The notes under the pieces: model-generated
Told to the model about the DNA's origin: nothing
The model's database searches: none
Seen by the model: the letters and a program-made list of their open reading frames with translations, nothing else
Source of the DNA: Paraescarpia echinospica
Taxonomy: Eukaryota > Annelida > Polychaeta > Sabellida > Siboglinidae
Reading direction: 5' to 3'
Length of the DNA stretch: 64,000 nt
Assembly (NCBI GenBank): GCA_020002185.1
Contig: CM034536.1
Location: forward strand, 14,915,199-14,979,198
Shown here: piece by piece, positions 1 to 13,340 of the stretch
Numbering within the stretch: the stretch's first letter is position 1
Layout of the letters: each line of letters opens with the position of its first letter
Translations under genes and position numbers: made by a program

Positions 1-950
1 CAGTCGGGTCACATATTTTGTCGCAAGATCTGCGTTCTTACTAGCAATCTCATTCAATCCCGCTCCGTTATTCATCAAGGTACTTGTCATCCATTTTATT
101 TCTGACATCCATAATTGACAGCCTCCAGCTCTGCTAGTTCAACGCTAAATGAATGACTGCAATTAACTAATTGAGTGTGAAACGACTGACGCAATCCATG
201 CCAAACTCATTAGCAACTAAAAACGTCGCCACCCAGCTGTGGTAACACGAGACCAGGCTTCGGCTCCTTCCAGCGCCGTTGAGGCAAAAACGAAGTGGCA
301 CAAACTAATTCAATAGGAAACCAATGAATGAGTGGTCAGTGTCAGGTCATTGGGATGTCACTGAGGATCTTGACCACTGGGAATGACCACAACAGAGACA
401 ATTGGAAAATGACCATATGGTATGCTGTAGTAGTATAATGCAAAGGGAAAGGGACAATAGATAATGTTCGTTATTAAATATTGGTTGTAGAATAATGGTG
501 TCATTGGCGTGGGAACAAAATTCATACTGGAGTGGCTACCGGAGCTTCAGTACCACTGAAAAATGTTCGCTGCCGCATATCTTCCTTCACCTTGTGGCTG
601 TCTCAGTTGGCTCGACTGTGACCATCGGAAATTTTTCGCCGCTGCAACTTTTTTATGTCGCGCTGCCTATTACTGGGTGGGGGACAGAAAACCACATGTC
701 TGCCCTCCAATTGCACACATCTTTCACAGTCGACAAAAATACACATCAATTGTCTCATAAAATTGAGATTTCCACCCCCCGGAGAATTTCCCAGGGGGCA
801 TTTGCCCTCTTCCCCCTGTTCCCGCACCTATGAATAGTATAATGTAGTAATATTAGGTAATAGATAGTTAATTAATACACTGCCATTACTAGTGTGATAT
901 ATAGTATGACATCACTTCAAATTGTAAAACACATTTTTAAGTAAAAGTAT

Positions 951-1080
951 ATGTGTGTGTGTGTGTGTGTGTGTGTCTGTGCGTGTGCATGCAAGCATGC
1001 ACACATGGGTCGATTACGCATGTGTGTGTAAGCATGCGTGTGTGCAAGCATATATATATATCCATATATATATGATTGCA
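951..1080. repeat. GT microsatellite grading into GTGC/TA repeats
   Basis: A GT run from about 952 to 976 passes into imperfect GTGC and CATG steps and then two short TA runs near 1050-1075. It is a simple-sequence compound repeat with no coding signal. Confidence 0.9.
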
Positions 1081-1856
1081 TGCCTGTAAAATTTCTTCTG
1101 AAGTGGAGTAATCCTCTACATGTAACTGTGACCCTGGACAAATAATCACATCTGCTTTCACAGTAACAACTCCACGTCACAAAAATGAACAGAATCCTAC
1201 AAAACCAATCCAACCCCAAAAACACCCCCCATGGTGCCAAAACCCAAACGATCCCCTACCAGTGCCCAGCTGTGTCAAGCATGTGGTCAACGAGAATACA
1301 GTGGGCGATGTGCTGACAGATGCGGACAAGGGAATGATGTAGTCGCTACGGCAATCAAGCTGATCGTATCAAGTTATGACAATCTAATCACATTCGCAAT
1401 CGCCAGCATGCAAGGCGCACATAAATATCTCCCCCAGTGGCACGGCTCTGGCAAGAAACAAGCTGCGGTATATAGTGATTTAACGCGTTCTCGGGCCAGC
1501 GTCGCCGTGATGACAGTTTGTGCAATTACCAAGGTGTCATGATGACATGGTCTTGGAAACTGTCATCAGACCATGACTTTGCGTCAACCGGGACGAATGT
1601 CCACGTGTGGCAGTGGTCCATAATTAATTAATCACATAATTAATTGCAGCACCACTGTAGGCATAAAACATCAAATAATAGTTTGTTGTATACATGTTGA
1701 TTTAGTAAGCCTAATTTATTTGTTAATTGTTTTGTTCAATACTGTTTAGATTCTGTGAGAACAATCACTTGTACTGTTGCTTCATTACACACATGTTACA
1801 ACCATCCATACGCTTCATAAATCTTGCGTAAATGCCTAGGAGCCAAACATACATAA

Positions 1857-1921
1857 ATATGTGTATATATATATATATATATACATGTATATATATATAT
1901 ATACACATGCATATATATATC
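1857..1921. repeat. AT microsatellite
   Basis: Imperfect TA/CA dinucleotide repeat interrupted by ACATG. Open frames crossing it are low-complexity Tyr/Ile strings and are not genes. Confidence 0.9.
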
Positions 1922-2669
1922 GTAAGGAAAAAATACCGCGGTATTCCTGTACCATAATTAAGCCTCGCAAATCTTGCATGCCACAAAAACAAAACCAGGC
2001 ATAAAAATAATACCATGCATCAGGCACCGTGCTATCTTTGGCGATCGGCGCGCACAAAAAGCTTCGACAAATGATCTTTTTGGCGTGTATCGGCATGCCT
2101 TGACCATGCCTTGTTTCGTTCCCCCTGCATGTGTCGTTCATTATGGACAAGGCATTTGCATCATGAAACTTCCCTCAAGTCGCGGCTAATCACGACGCAG
2201 CCCGACCGAAGGCATATCGTCATGGCAACAGCATAAGAGGAGAGGTGAATGAGTCAGAGGCAAACGCATTGCGTGTAATTGTGTGCACGTTTGGCTCGCA
2301 CACCTGAGCCCCCTGTGTTGACGGGCTCGGCCAGGGTGCTGACTACAGGTGTGTGGAGGGGGCACGTGCATCCATTGACTCGGGATAAACAGCTTATGAT
2401 ACCGTGGGAAAGTTCAAAGTTGTAAGGTCACAATCGCAAGGTCATGTACATTCTCCCAGACCACAGAATATATCTGTTCTATCTTACCTGTCTCATAATG
2501 TAATATTACTTACTATGTTTTTAATAATATAAATTGGTATTATACTATTAAGAATATTTGTATTGGATTAGCGTGATTGCATGTGTTTATAAATAAACTC
2601 AGTTATGAGACACTTTATAAATGTTTTGTTTTATTACTATCGATATTGTTTTGATTAAATCTCAAAGTT

Positions 2670-3185
2670 ATTATCATTTTTGTCAACAGTGTGACATGGT
2701 TCTAATGCTGTTTCATTGTAGACATGGGTTGACAGCTGACACTGACATAAATAAAAGATGACAATGACACAGGGTGCAAATGGACTGACACCGATTGACA
2801 CCGACATAGGATGAAACAAACATATCAAAGTGAGACAGACCGACACAGGTAAATGGATTGACACTCGACACAGCAGTGGATTGACACCAACACAGGATGA
2901 AGGGAACAGGTTAAAGTGACAGGGATTGACACAGACAGGATTAACACTGATACAGACAGGATTGACACCGATACAGACAGGATGGACACCGACACAGACT
3001 GGATTGACACTGACACAAGGAGAGCAAGTAGACTGACAGTCTGACACACCGATTGACACCATCACAACATGAAGGGAACAACTGAATGTGACACGGAATG
3101 ACACCGACACAGGTAGAAAGACTGACACCGACACAAGTAGCAGGTGGATTGACATGGACTGACATTGACACTGGACGCAGATGGA
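2670..3185. repeat. Degenerate GACA-rich minisatellite
   Basis: Short units built around TTGACACCGACACAGG recur with variable spacing, roughly 15-30 bp per step, for about 500 bp. The best-preserved block is near 2930-3010, where GACAGGATTGACACC repeats several times. Overlapping minus-strand frames read as Val/Ser/Cys repeats and are by-products of the array. It is probably an old, diverged tandem array inside the Onecut intron. Confidence 0.75.
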
Positions 3186-4489
3186 CAGAGTGAAGCGACG
3201 ATGACATCACGGACACCCGTGGGCCCTCAAGCATGCTTCGATACGCAGCCAATGTTGGGGGTGAGTGGACACAAGACATCTACCACCACAGGCCGCACTG
3301 TCGACCAGTAAACATGTCATGTGCATGTATGGTCACTTGTGTGCATGCGAACACAAAGGATGCATACTTGCGTGTGCCACGATAGTTAGATGCGATGCAT
3401 GACCACGTAAGCATACATAAAAGATAGTGAACAGGCAGCTCAGCTGTTCGCACACACAGGAAAACATGCAAGAACATTTGACGTGCGTGCGTTCTGTTTT
3501 TTTTTTAGAATATAATGTTGCACAAATACAGACATGTGAAAATATGTGGAAAATATAGGAATAAAATAAAAAAATTATACATCTTCCATGGACGTTTGTA
3601 AGACAACACACAGAGACCTGTCTAATCTGACAGCTAGCCCTCCAAGCATACTGTCTCTTATGTAGTCACGACCTGGCCAGGAAAACCTAATCTGATTAAC
3701 GTCAGTAACCAGTGTTGGCAAACGGATTCTAAATTAATAGGACGATTTATAGAGTCTGTCTTGACCATCAATAATTCTACCATAATCAAAATCTAATGAA
3801 TAACCATGCCACAATCTCGATGTCATCCAAAAATATATATGTATACATTACATCTATATTCTTGTATTCTAAAGATGACAATATTATTTTCAAATAAAAA
3901 AATATTACTGTTTCTCTGTATTGTCTTACCTACAGAACTTAAGCTTATTATAACCATAGCCAGACACTAAGAAATCTACGTAGTATATGTTCTTGCAATC
4001 AAGACAACTCGTGACTGATGTAAAATCGATGTCTGGAAACTGGGCGATATCGGACATACATCACTATTTCAAAGCTGTCAGGACCTTGTAGGAACAAAAA
4101 CTTAGCTCATGTCCAATCTGAGTATCCAACAAGATCCAATTACCAAGTTCTTAAGCACAGCATATCACCCTATCTAAATCCATACTCAGCTTTATCAACC
4201 AGAGTTGCCAAGATCGCTACTAACATAATGTTGTAATGCAACGGTCTGTACTATTTGTTTATTTTGTTAACCTAGAAACTACATTGACACTGTGATTAAA
4301 TGGGTTGATTGTATATTATGTCCACAGAATCGTTTCAAAACATTACCCCTCAAGAAATAGGTCTTGTAAAATATCTCTGAATGCATGTGTGAACATGTTC
4401 ACATACCCATTGAGGAGAAGGAGCAAAAGAAAGGAGGACGGTTTGTGAAGAGAGCTGTTGAGTGGAATGTGAGAAAGAATGCAGGACAT

Positions 4490-4740
4490 AATCCCACTTG
4501 GGTTTTGGTGGTGTTGGGTTATATCCAAGTGGGGTTTTGGTGGTGTGGGGTTATATCCAAGTGGGGTTTTGGTGGTGTGGGGTTATATCCAAGTGGGGTT
4601 TTGGTGGTGTTGGGTTATATCCTAGTGGGGTTTTGGTGGTGTCGGGTTATATCCAAGTACGGTTTTGGTGGTATGGGGTTTATGTCCGACTGGGCTTATG
4701 TCCTAGTGGGGTTTTTACCAGTGGGGTTTTGCCCGTCTAC
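4490..4740. repeat. 32-bp minisatellite, about 6 to 7 copies
   Basis: The motif GGTTTTGGTGGTGT recurs at exact 32-bp spacing (starts near 4501, 4533, 4565, 4597), each copy followed by a TTATATCCAAGTG segment. Copies become irregular after about 4670. The plus-strand open frames here are Gly/Trp/Val repeats produced by the array, not a protein. Confidence 0.88.
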
Positions 4741-6817
4741 TGTTAGATGAGGACTATAACCAAGATCACTAAGATGGAGGATGGCTATTTGGATTCTGTG
4801 AGAGGTGGAGAATGAGAGGGGAGTAGAGATGGCAGTGCAGGTTAATGACGGGAGAAGGCGGAAAAAAAAAAATCAAGAACCCGTATTGACACCAGCTTCC
4901 CCTCACACTAAAGGAACAAAGAGGAAAACAACAGCCATTTTCTCTGATGTCACGCCCTTGTATATTATTCACTCTTACCACAATAATGACATTATTACCA
5001 GTGAAGTAAAGATGAATTTTTAGGTGAGGCCGTACTCGGTAAACTTCCTATGCGAACAGAGGTCAATCCCGCAGTATTATGGACACCGTCCCCACCATTG
5101 GTCATCAAATATTTATGCCCCACTCATATTCACAGAACAACACCGGATTTCTACTAGGCAAATCGGTTAAAATCTCACCGTCTCCTACCTGCGTAAGTAT
5201 AGATGTCCAATTTCAATTTGACCATCGGTACTTAGACTCTGCAGTGACCTTCCCCGTAGTGACACTCACAAATGGACCGGCTCCGAAAATATGTTATCCA
5301 TACACGCCGGTAATGCATAGCTACCTATGAGCTTTCTGATAAAGCATGAAAGCACTACAGTCATTGTACCTGTTTCCGGAGATAACAAGTTACTGAAGTA
5401 ATTCGATTTGACCAAATGAAATGGCAAAAGGTGCATAACCAGCAAATGCCTTTGTGATGATGATGACTCAGCATACCTTGGACCCAAAATAACAGATTTA
5501 CGAGGCATCACTTAACAGTACCTAACCACTGTTTCTCGTTACCTACATTAAAATCGCTAAGTGGCGTTCTCACAAAAACAGCCAGATCATGGACGGTTAG
5601 TACTAATTTTGTAATGGCAAACGAACAAAGATATATATATATACTTTTGCTGCCATTCGATTCTGCTCTGAAAAGTCTAGTGTAATATTCGGTTGTCTAA
5701 TCAAACTATATTTTCAAACTAAAACATGTGAATGAAGCTATGATAAGCCCGAATTTAATGACAACATAACAATAGAACATTAAACCGTTGCAGCAGTTTG
5801 ATTCTACTGATTGCCGTGGCAACAATAGCAGTCCAGTAGCACACACCTGTACAGGTGAAAGCTGAATGATGTTACAGTTCCAGCACACATGGCTGGTCGG
5901 CGTAATTAGCCGCATGGCTGAATAATTAAAACGAAGCTCTGCTGCCCCGTAATTCTGTCGGGCTCAAAATACTTGAAAGCAGTGAGTTGGCTGCATACTG
6001 AAAGTCTGGCATTCGTTCCGCGGCGGGTTATGCTGTAATGCTCAGGATAATGGAATTATCAAATTTATTTTGTATTTATTAAATTTTAACATCACATCGC
6101 ATACAGGTGATTTGCTCGTGTTTTCGTTTGTTCAGGTGTTAATTAGCACCGCCAGCCAGCCAAAGGTAATGGTAATGTTTATGGTGAAGTTACTGTTTAA
6201 TGTGGCTGTAGTTATGGTCTTGCATTACAAGTGATGGATTGAAAACACCTGCGACATTTGATGACGACACAGGTGAAGCTGAAAAGGACACAAATCTAGA
6301 AAGGCAGGTTCAAAACAATGTCATCTTGGATATGTGGAAAAGGAATGGGGGGGGGGTGAGTATCAGGGATACATGTAGAAGGGAGACAGAAGAGAGGATG
6401 AATAATAGTCATAGGCATCTAGATAGGGAAGTGGGCACCGTGACAAAACAGAATGAAATGTTAATAGATGAAAAAATTAGCTACATTGGCGTCTGAAATA
6501 GCAAAATTATGTGTTGCCCATACCTAGAATTATACAACTTTCCTGTTTAAAATATTATTATGCCGTGATCAAAATTCCAGTCTTCCACACACATCCTTAT
6601 GTCTAGTATTCAGAATTCATTACCGACTAGTATTTCTTGAATGTTCAGTAAAAAAGTTCTTTGATACAAAGATCTAACTGCAAAAAAGTAATTATTTTAC
6701 ATAATATTTATAGTAGATGATATATTGCTAGTTAAGCCAATAAAGTCATACTATATTATATTAAATCATAACATTTTATTGAACCATATATATACATACA
6801 TACATATATATATATAC

Positions 6818-8084
6818 ATATGGGCATATCCATACTGTACTACAACTCACTGGGCATTATAAGGAACATTTTGAAATGCTGATTTGGATGACAAAACAAA
6901 CAGTTATGTTCCATTTTTTGGGATACATCAGTCATAGCCATGATACAGATATAAAACAAATTAAAAAAGTCAAGAATGTGTGCTACTGGGTTGTATTTTT
7001 TCGTCGAACATTCATGAAAATGCAGCTTTACGAACGTTTGAAAGTGTGACATAAAAAGTGCCAATTTTGAATGTTCTATCAAAGCATTAAAAAAGTGTTT
7101 CATTTTGTATGCAATGATGTAAATAAATAAAATACATACTATTCTTCATGTATGTGTGTTTTGTTCTTTGTTTTATGAAGGAAAACATATTTTTAGTCGT
7201 GATGCATTCTGTCAATGTGTAATATTAGAACCAATTATTACAACCAGCGTTTTGTCTTGTAAGATACTATCCGATGTGTGAAAACGATTCACTACGTTTC
7301 CAACTATTTTGTGACATACACCCGTATTTTATACCATCCGAAACAAGAGGAAATTATTTTCTGTCAATAAATCACGACCGTTCGTCCCATCAAGAAACCA
7401 GACTACTTCCAAAACTGTGTAAAGGAAAACCAAGTGGATATCATACAAATGGTCATGTGATTCGACGTTGCCACCGTTTTCCGATGAAGGAGATAAGATG
7501 GCATCAAATCGAAGGTAAGAAACAGTACGCCAAAATTTGTTGCGTAAATCATGACTGTGACAATCGTCACGACCGTGCAAATACAAACTAAATTGAACGC
7601 GCATTATAAATAGAATTTCGGCTAGTATAATATAAATCTTGCCATGTTATTTCTCTCAATATTTTGTGGTGTCTTCGTGGGCATGATTTCCGACAGTTTT
7701 ATTGATGGTGTACTGTCGTGATGTTTGCCTCTACGATTTATCGGGTCAAAAATCACGACCATAATTATCATTAAAATGTTCTGCAAATTCAGTCAAATCC
7801 CTTAAATGTTGCTTATGCATATTAAATAAATTCATTATGGAGTAATTTTGTAAAAAAAGTTCAAATATATGGATTAGTCTGTTGTTATCATAAATTGTAT
7901 TTCATTTTTCTATGTCAAAAATCATGACTGACAATTTGATTAATTAACATTTCATTAATTTTATCTGATTATATTGATGAAACTATGTTTTTAAACAATT
8001 TATGTAAATAAAGTAAATTGTCTATACAACCAAAGCATTTGTGTAAATTTATTCAGGTCTCTAGAAGCATGGATATGCCCATAT
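6818..8084. mobile_element. Possible transposon bounded by 16-bp inverted repeats
   Basis: ATATGGGCATATCCAT at 6818-6833 is exactly inverted at 8069-8084. Both ends sit next to AT microsatellite. Inside are two opposite open frames (7274-7591 plus, 7329-7604 minus) that I cannot assign to any family, and a recurring motif of the form AATCA(C/T)GAC(C/T) near 7371, 7547, 7749 and 7918. No transposase motif is visible. It could be a non-autonomous DNA element or a chance inverted match in AT-rich sequence. No target-site duplication could be defined because the flanks are simple sequence. Confidence 0.35.
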
Positions 8085-8521
8085 TTAGATATATATAATA
8101 TATATATATATATATATTAAATCTTTAAAAATGTATCTTTAAAAAGTTTGAATCGTACCTTCAGAATGAAATTATTATGGCAATGGCAATTTCCAATTTG
8201 TTAAAATTAACAGTTCACAATTAATTTAGACAACCATAATTTAATTTTAAATCAACTTTAAATCAACTTCTATGGCAATCTAACCGCACCAAAGCAATGA
8301 CATTAAGCGTGGTGGATGCAGAGGCAGGGGTGATGGTCGACAACATAGAGATGCAAGGGATACATTCAATGGGTTCACGGCTCAAAGCCTCACCCGTATT
8401 TATAGCCCAGTAAAGCACTGTAGGATTATACGCAGGAAAGGCAATTGTGAACAACTGTTATTTTATAGAAACATACAGGATACTATTTGGTGATGTAGTA
8501 TGTTATTTTGCTCCAGTTATC

Positions 8522-8585
8522 AGTGGTGTGTGTGTGCGTGCGTGCGTGCATGCGTGTGTGCGTGCGTGCGTGCATGCATGCCTGC
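8522..8585. repeat. GT/GCGT microsatellite
   Basis: Imperfect GTGC and GT tandem units. Simple sequence, non-coding. Confidence 0.88.
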
Positions 8586-10541
8586 CTGTAGTTGTGTGAC
8601 TGTGCGTGTGGGTGTATGTCTGAGTCATTACAAAACATGTTCATTGTTTGTTGTTGATCAATGATCATATTTATCCATGTTACGGGTGAGATTATCCACA
8701 CATCAATGGATTATTGGTGTAACATGCGAGATGTAATGTTCAGTGTTGTAACAGTGTAACAGTATCTAGACAAGTTGAAAACAAATTCACTTTTGCTGCC
8801 AGAATTACTCCTCCCTGTAACAGAGAATATGTCAAAGATTTTCCTTGAAAAGTTTCCCTGTAACTTTCCCAGGAGGACAAAGGAATCATCCTTATCCAAA
8901 ACATCGCTGATTCAAAACCAGTCTTCCCATTTTTTCAACAGTCCAATTTAACCTCATGCTCAATTAATGTATTAATTAATTACTGAGATACAAACAATGG
9001 GAAAATATACTATTTTCTCTTTATAACTACCTCAGTCAATCTGACCACGATTTGTAAAATCTGCCTGCATCATTACTTCAGCAGACATGTGGATTACGCA
9101 TGCTGTCTTACGCTACTGGATTAGGCAGAATTGACTCAGACCGCTGGACAGGCCAGATGACCACAATGGTCATTATTCCCTTCTCATTAGTGCATCGTTT
9201 GTGTTTTTCCATCTGCCCACATAACCGCCCACCCGACATGTGAAATTCCCCCCTCCTGTGGGACTGTACGAACAAACCTAACACCCTCAGCTAACAAACA
9301 CACCAATAGATCCACACAATTATCATAACTGCAGAACAAATGATATTACAACATCGATGTAAGTGCGACGTTACAACAAACGTCACCAGGTGGACATTTC
9401 GTTGAAAGCGACTCACGACTCGTGACTTGCTCTTGGCAACGACGATGCCCGTCTTAGCGGCGTGGCAGGAAAGAGGGCAAAAATTCTGCGGTTGCTACGG
9501 TAACACTTCCCCTGCATTAGCGGCAACGTACTGTGAGGCGGAGTTGTCGCCATCGCTCCAACTCTCGCCGCCGGCTCCAGCACGCACAATACCCGAGTCT
9601 CGTGCTCGAATGCTCCACTGCACATGAGGCTAATACAATGCACGGCCAGCCGACAAGCGAGCCGACCATGCTGCCTTCAATGCGGCCCTGCAGACATATG
9701 ATTACCATCGTCGAACCCACGTCACCCGCCACCTCAGACCCTCCGTTGTGATAATGGCGAGGAAATTAGATGTTTCAACGGTTGGCGCCAGTCGCCGCGT
9801 ACCGGGAGAATGTTAGATTACTTTGTTTCCCCAATATACAGCGGGCGACCCGACATCCTTCAATTCTGTGCCAGATTAATTTTACTGACGCACACACTCT
9901 GCCAAGAATCAGACGCGTAATTAACCCCACACTTATTCATATGCTGATGAATATTGTTGAAAATGGAAAACAAACCAAGCACGCCACAGAAAAGTCATTA
10001 TCAAGTGGCTATACCGGGTTCGATAAATTTTATATGAGTGATGTATGCCAGGAAAAGCCAACAAAACATGCTAATTAAAAAAAACGGAAGTATTTGTGAC
10101 CATATGTAACGCACTGCGACCACTGTAAATTGCAATGCTTCCAAGATAATTACTATAAGATATTATAGTATTAAATCGATTGGGATACACTGTCAACACG
10201 GGGAAAGTCAAAACTGTTAATATAATAGATTTGTTTAATCTGCACTACTCGAACTCTACAAAGATGTTTCTCAATAAAGTTTATAAACACATCTCAAACC
10301 ACACAAAATTTCACTGCATTACGTCTTTTGAGGCTACAGTGTGCAGGCATGAGTAATGTGATATTCTAGTTTTTGGACAAACTACTGAATGCAAATATAT
10401 TATCTACTTGTTATTCTTCCTTCCAGACTTCTCACTGTTATGCTAGTAACAAGTGGTGCGTTAATACTTTAAAAGTATTCTATCAAGGGCATAGAAAAAC
10501 AACTGCTAAACGGGAACACTGGTCTGTGTGAAATCTATTAT

Positions 10542-10597
10542 GTACAAGAAGATATAATGTTACAAGAAGATGTAATGTTACAAGAAGATATAATGTG
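10542..10597. repeat. 18-bp tandem repeat, 3 copies
   Basis: TACAAGAAGATATAATGT-type units repeat three times in direct succession with one A/G difference in the middle copy. Confidence 0.85.
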
Positions 10598-10929
10598 AGA
10601 GTCGCACATTATCTACTCTCGCTTACCAAACATCCCTCGAATTACCCTGCAAGCTGAGGGGACACTCGATCACAATCTCAACCATAGTGGACACACATAA
10701 ATGAATAATCAGAGATATTCTCTGTCGCTGGTTATCATCCGCATCACGTGTTGCTAGGCAACTGACTACAGCATCCACGACCTGAGAATTGTAGGACACA
10801 GAACATGGACACTTAGTCGCTTACTAAAACGAATTAAATGATCACACATTAAATCGGTCACGGCTTTACGATTCGACTGAACATGCAACTACCACAATTA
10901 AGATTCTTGTTTGTACCTAAAAAGTACAA

Positions 10930-11212
10930 ACGATTGATAATTAATTATTTGCAAACAATTATGGTCCAATTTAAAACAAAGCTGTAGCTACTAGCACAAT
11001 TAAATGTCTTCACTACCAGTGTTAAGAAACCTGTTTGATATTTCAGTCAATGAATAATTAATTATTTGAAACAAGTACAGACGATCCAATTTAAAACGAA
11101 GCTCTGGGCTCTAGCACATCCAAACGTCTTGACTACCAGCATTAAGCAACCTCTTTGTAACTAATCGATGAATAATTAATTATTTGTAAACAACTAGAGT
11201 CCAATTTAAAAA
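10930..11212. repeat. 117-118-bp tandem repeat, about 2.4 copies
   Basis: ATAATTAATTATTTG recurs at 10937, 11054 and 11172. Each occurrence is followed by a diverged copy of the same segment (TCCAATTTAAAAC, then CTAGCACA, then a CTTCACTACCAG-like stretch). The third copy stops soon after TCCAATTTAAAA. Each unit carries a TAATTAATTA core, a typical homeodomain-binding sequence. Confidence 0.8.
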
Positions 11213-12282
11213 CATGCCCAGTTACAATATAGGTGTCATGGAGACTTACTACAGAGTATAGGCATCACCAGTGCTTAAACAATGACTCAGCGTATTCCCG
11301 AGTCATTATTAATCACCCTCCCTATCCCTGACTGACTGGTTCTGAACAAGCTGCGCTGCGTGGCGTGCAGAACTCGCACTGAGCGAGATGCATACTGATT
11401 CGGCCAACTCTTAATGTTACATGTTACGTTAATGTGACACTCCTGCCTTGAATGTGCCTTGCCAGCAGACCACCAGAGATGTGCATATTCCACTCTAGGG
11501 AATTTCCTGAGGCCACAGAGTAAGCAATTAGGCAGTGAGCTCGTCTGAAATCATTCTAATCAGCCTTCATTTAGTGAGCTATTTTGGCTTATTTTGGCTG
11601 CATTTCCTACGTCTGATTACGTTCGGAGGCACTGTCAAGGCGCTGTTGTCCAGCGAGACCAATGCCACTGGCCAATGAAATCACATCTTGGGACATATCA
11701 GATTCGGATATTTCTAGATGTACTATACAATGTGTACATACCATCATCAAACCTTTTCTTTTAAAAATACTGTTTAGACCTTCATTTTCAAAGTTGATTA
11801 TTATATTTGATGTGAATGATGTGATATCTGGCTGTTTTATAATGATATGAAGTCATTCTCATGCAACATATTATCATGAATTGGTTAATACTCTAAGTTT
11901 TCATTTAAAATATTCCGATTTGTCAGAATGTGAATCAAACTTCAAAATTTAACCATCCAACATATTTCACAGACCATTATTATTTAAAGGTTCTTCAATA
12001 ACATTTTTCATTTACCCAATATAGATAGATTTAATGAAAAAGTCAACCCATCGGGTTAAATTTCAGATTGATTTTGTGTAAACTTTAACCTAGCTTATTT
12101 GTAATTTTATTAAATCAATTGATTAATGAGGAAGTTTTTAAACAGCCAAATATTTTAACATGTTATTACCATAACTATCTATGTATATGCGATAAATATC
12201 AATGATTGCTCATTGATATTTGAAGAATAATAAAAAGTAAAATTTTGAATTCTGCTAGAACAGCAATGAGTTTAAAAAGTTA

Positions 12283-12297
12283 TGTATATATATATAT

Positions 12298-12328
<31 letters not shown>

Positions 12329-12330
12329 GA
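12283..12330. repeat. AT microsatellite
   Basis: Imperfect TA dinucleotide run with a central CATG interruption. Confidence 0.9.
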
Positions 12331-12467
12331 TATATAGTTCTAGTTGTTTCCAGCACTTGGCAACGTTCTGTTAACTGACTAGTCTGTATTATTGTGGTTA
12401 CAATTTATTGGTCTTATGAGGTCTCATTCAACTAGTCAGCCATTTTGATTTTATTTATATATATCAG

Positions 12468-13297
12468 GGCTCGACATTAATGGTTGCCCGATTCAAAATA
12501 AAATGTACCGCCGGGCAAGCTGGCATAGACCACCACTTGCCCAGACGGGCAAGCAGAATTTACACATGGACATTCACAAGCTAAGTTGGCATAGCACTTG
12601 GTCGTTCAAATGTAGAATCGCAACTGGCGTTTTGACACTAATAGTTATTTATTCCAATACCTTAAAAACGGCAAATTAAAATGCTCCGACGATTACGTAG
12701 ATTTTTTGCAATGTAACGCCAATAAAATCACCAGGTGGCGAAGGCAATACTTCAAGGTAGCTGCCGGCGCCAGGGGCAGCCGTGTCATATGCAGAAAACG
12801 AAAGTTGAATGGAACGTCCGTTGAATGTCTGTATTCGTCTACGGTCAGCATGTTTGTAAGGCCATGAAAAGCAGATCAAAAACCAGTTACCTGGTTAGTT
12901 AACCGCCAGACAGACGCAACGTAGAAGCAGAAGGGAGACAATCGGAAAAACGTTTCTTTCTAGAAAATGGAAAGGGGTATTCCTGTCAGTGCAACACAAG
13001 GCACAGACACAGTGTGGCACGGGGGCAACAACATTAAAGAAACTTGTAAGAGTTGTCAGATAGAAGAGAATGCTCTTCCTACCTGTTATTACAAATATAG
13101 TACAACAGCAGCAAGACGTATTTATCTTATTTGTATTAAAAAAGCATGGAAATTGCATTTATTTGCATAAAAACACGTGGAAATGGCATGTGTTTCAATT
13201 ACTAATGATTTCAGGGGAATCAAAATTCTGGTTGGGCAAGTAGAATGTCATGGCCACACAGTAGGCAAGTGGTCAAAAACCTTAATGTCAATATCAT
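12468..13297. mobile_element. Possible non-autonomous hAT-like element
   Basis: The left end reads CAGGGCTCGACATTAATGG. The right end carries an inverted, diverged relative (CCTTAATGTCAATATC). A GGGCAAG/CTTGCCC motif occurs just inside both ends in inverted orientation. CAGGG-type termini are typical of hAT transposons, which is established family knowledge. The interior has no recognisable transposase, and its short frames (12676-12879 minus, 12895-13158 minus) have no domain I know. Both ends abut AT repeats, so no target duplication can be defined. Confidence 0.35.
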
Positions 13298-13340
13298 ATA
13301 TATAAAATTATATATATATAATATATATATATATATATCT
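13298..13340. repeat. AT microsatellite
   Basis: TA dinucleotide run at the right edge of the possible hAT-like element. Confidence 0.88.

Noticed and set aside
495..837. Overlapping short frames in three phases and on the opposite strand
   Set aside because: Mutually overlapping frames of similar length with no domain. Typical chance frames in a less AT-rich patch.
1231..1542. 103-residue plus-strand frame with scattered Cys
   Set aside because: No recognisable domain, no splice or promoter context, inside the presumed Onecut intron. Probably chance.
9413..9751. Four overlapping frames on both strands in a GC-richer patch
   Set aside because: No frame shows a domain or coding bias over the others. 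The patch may be regulatory, but a gene is not supported.
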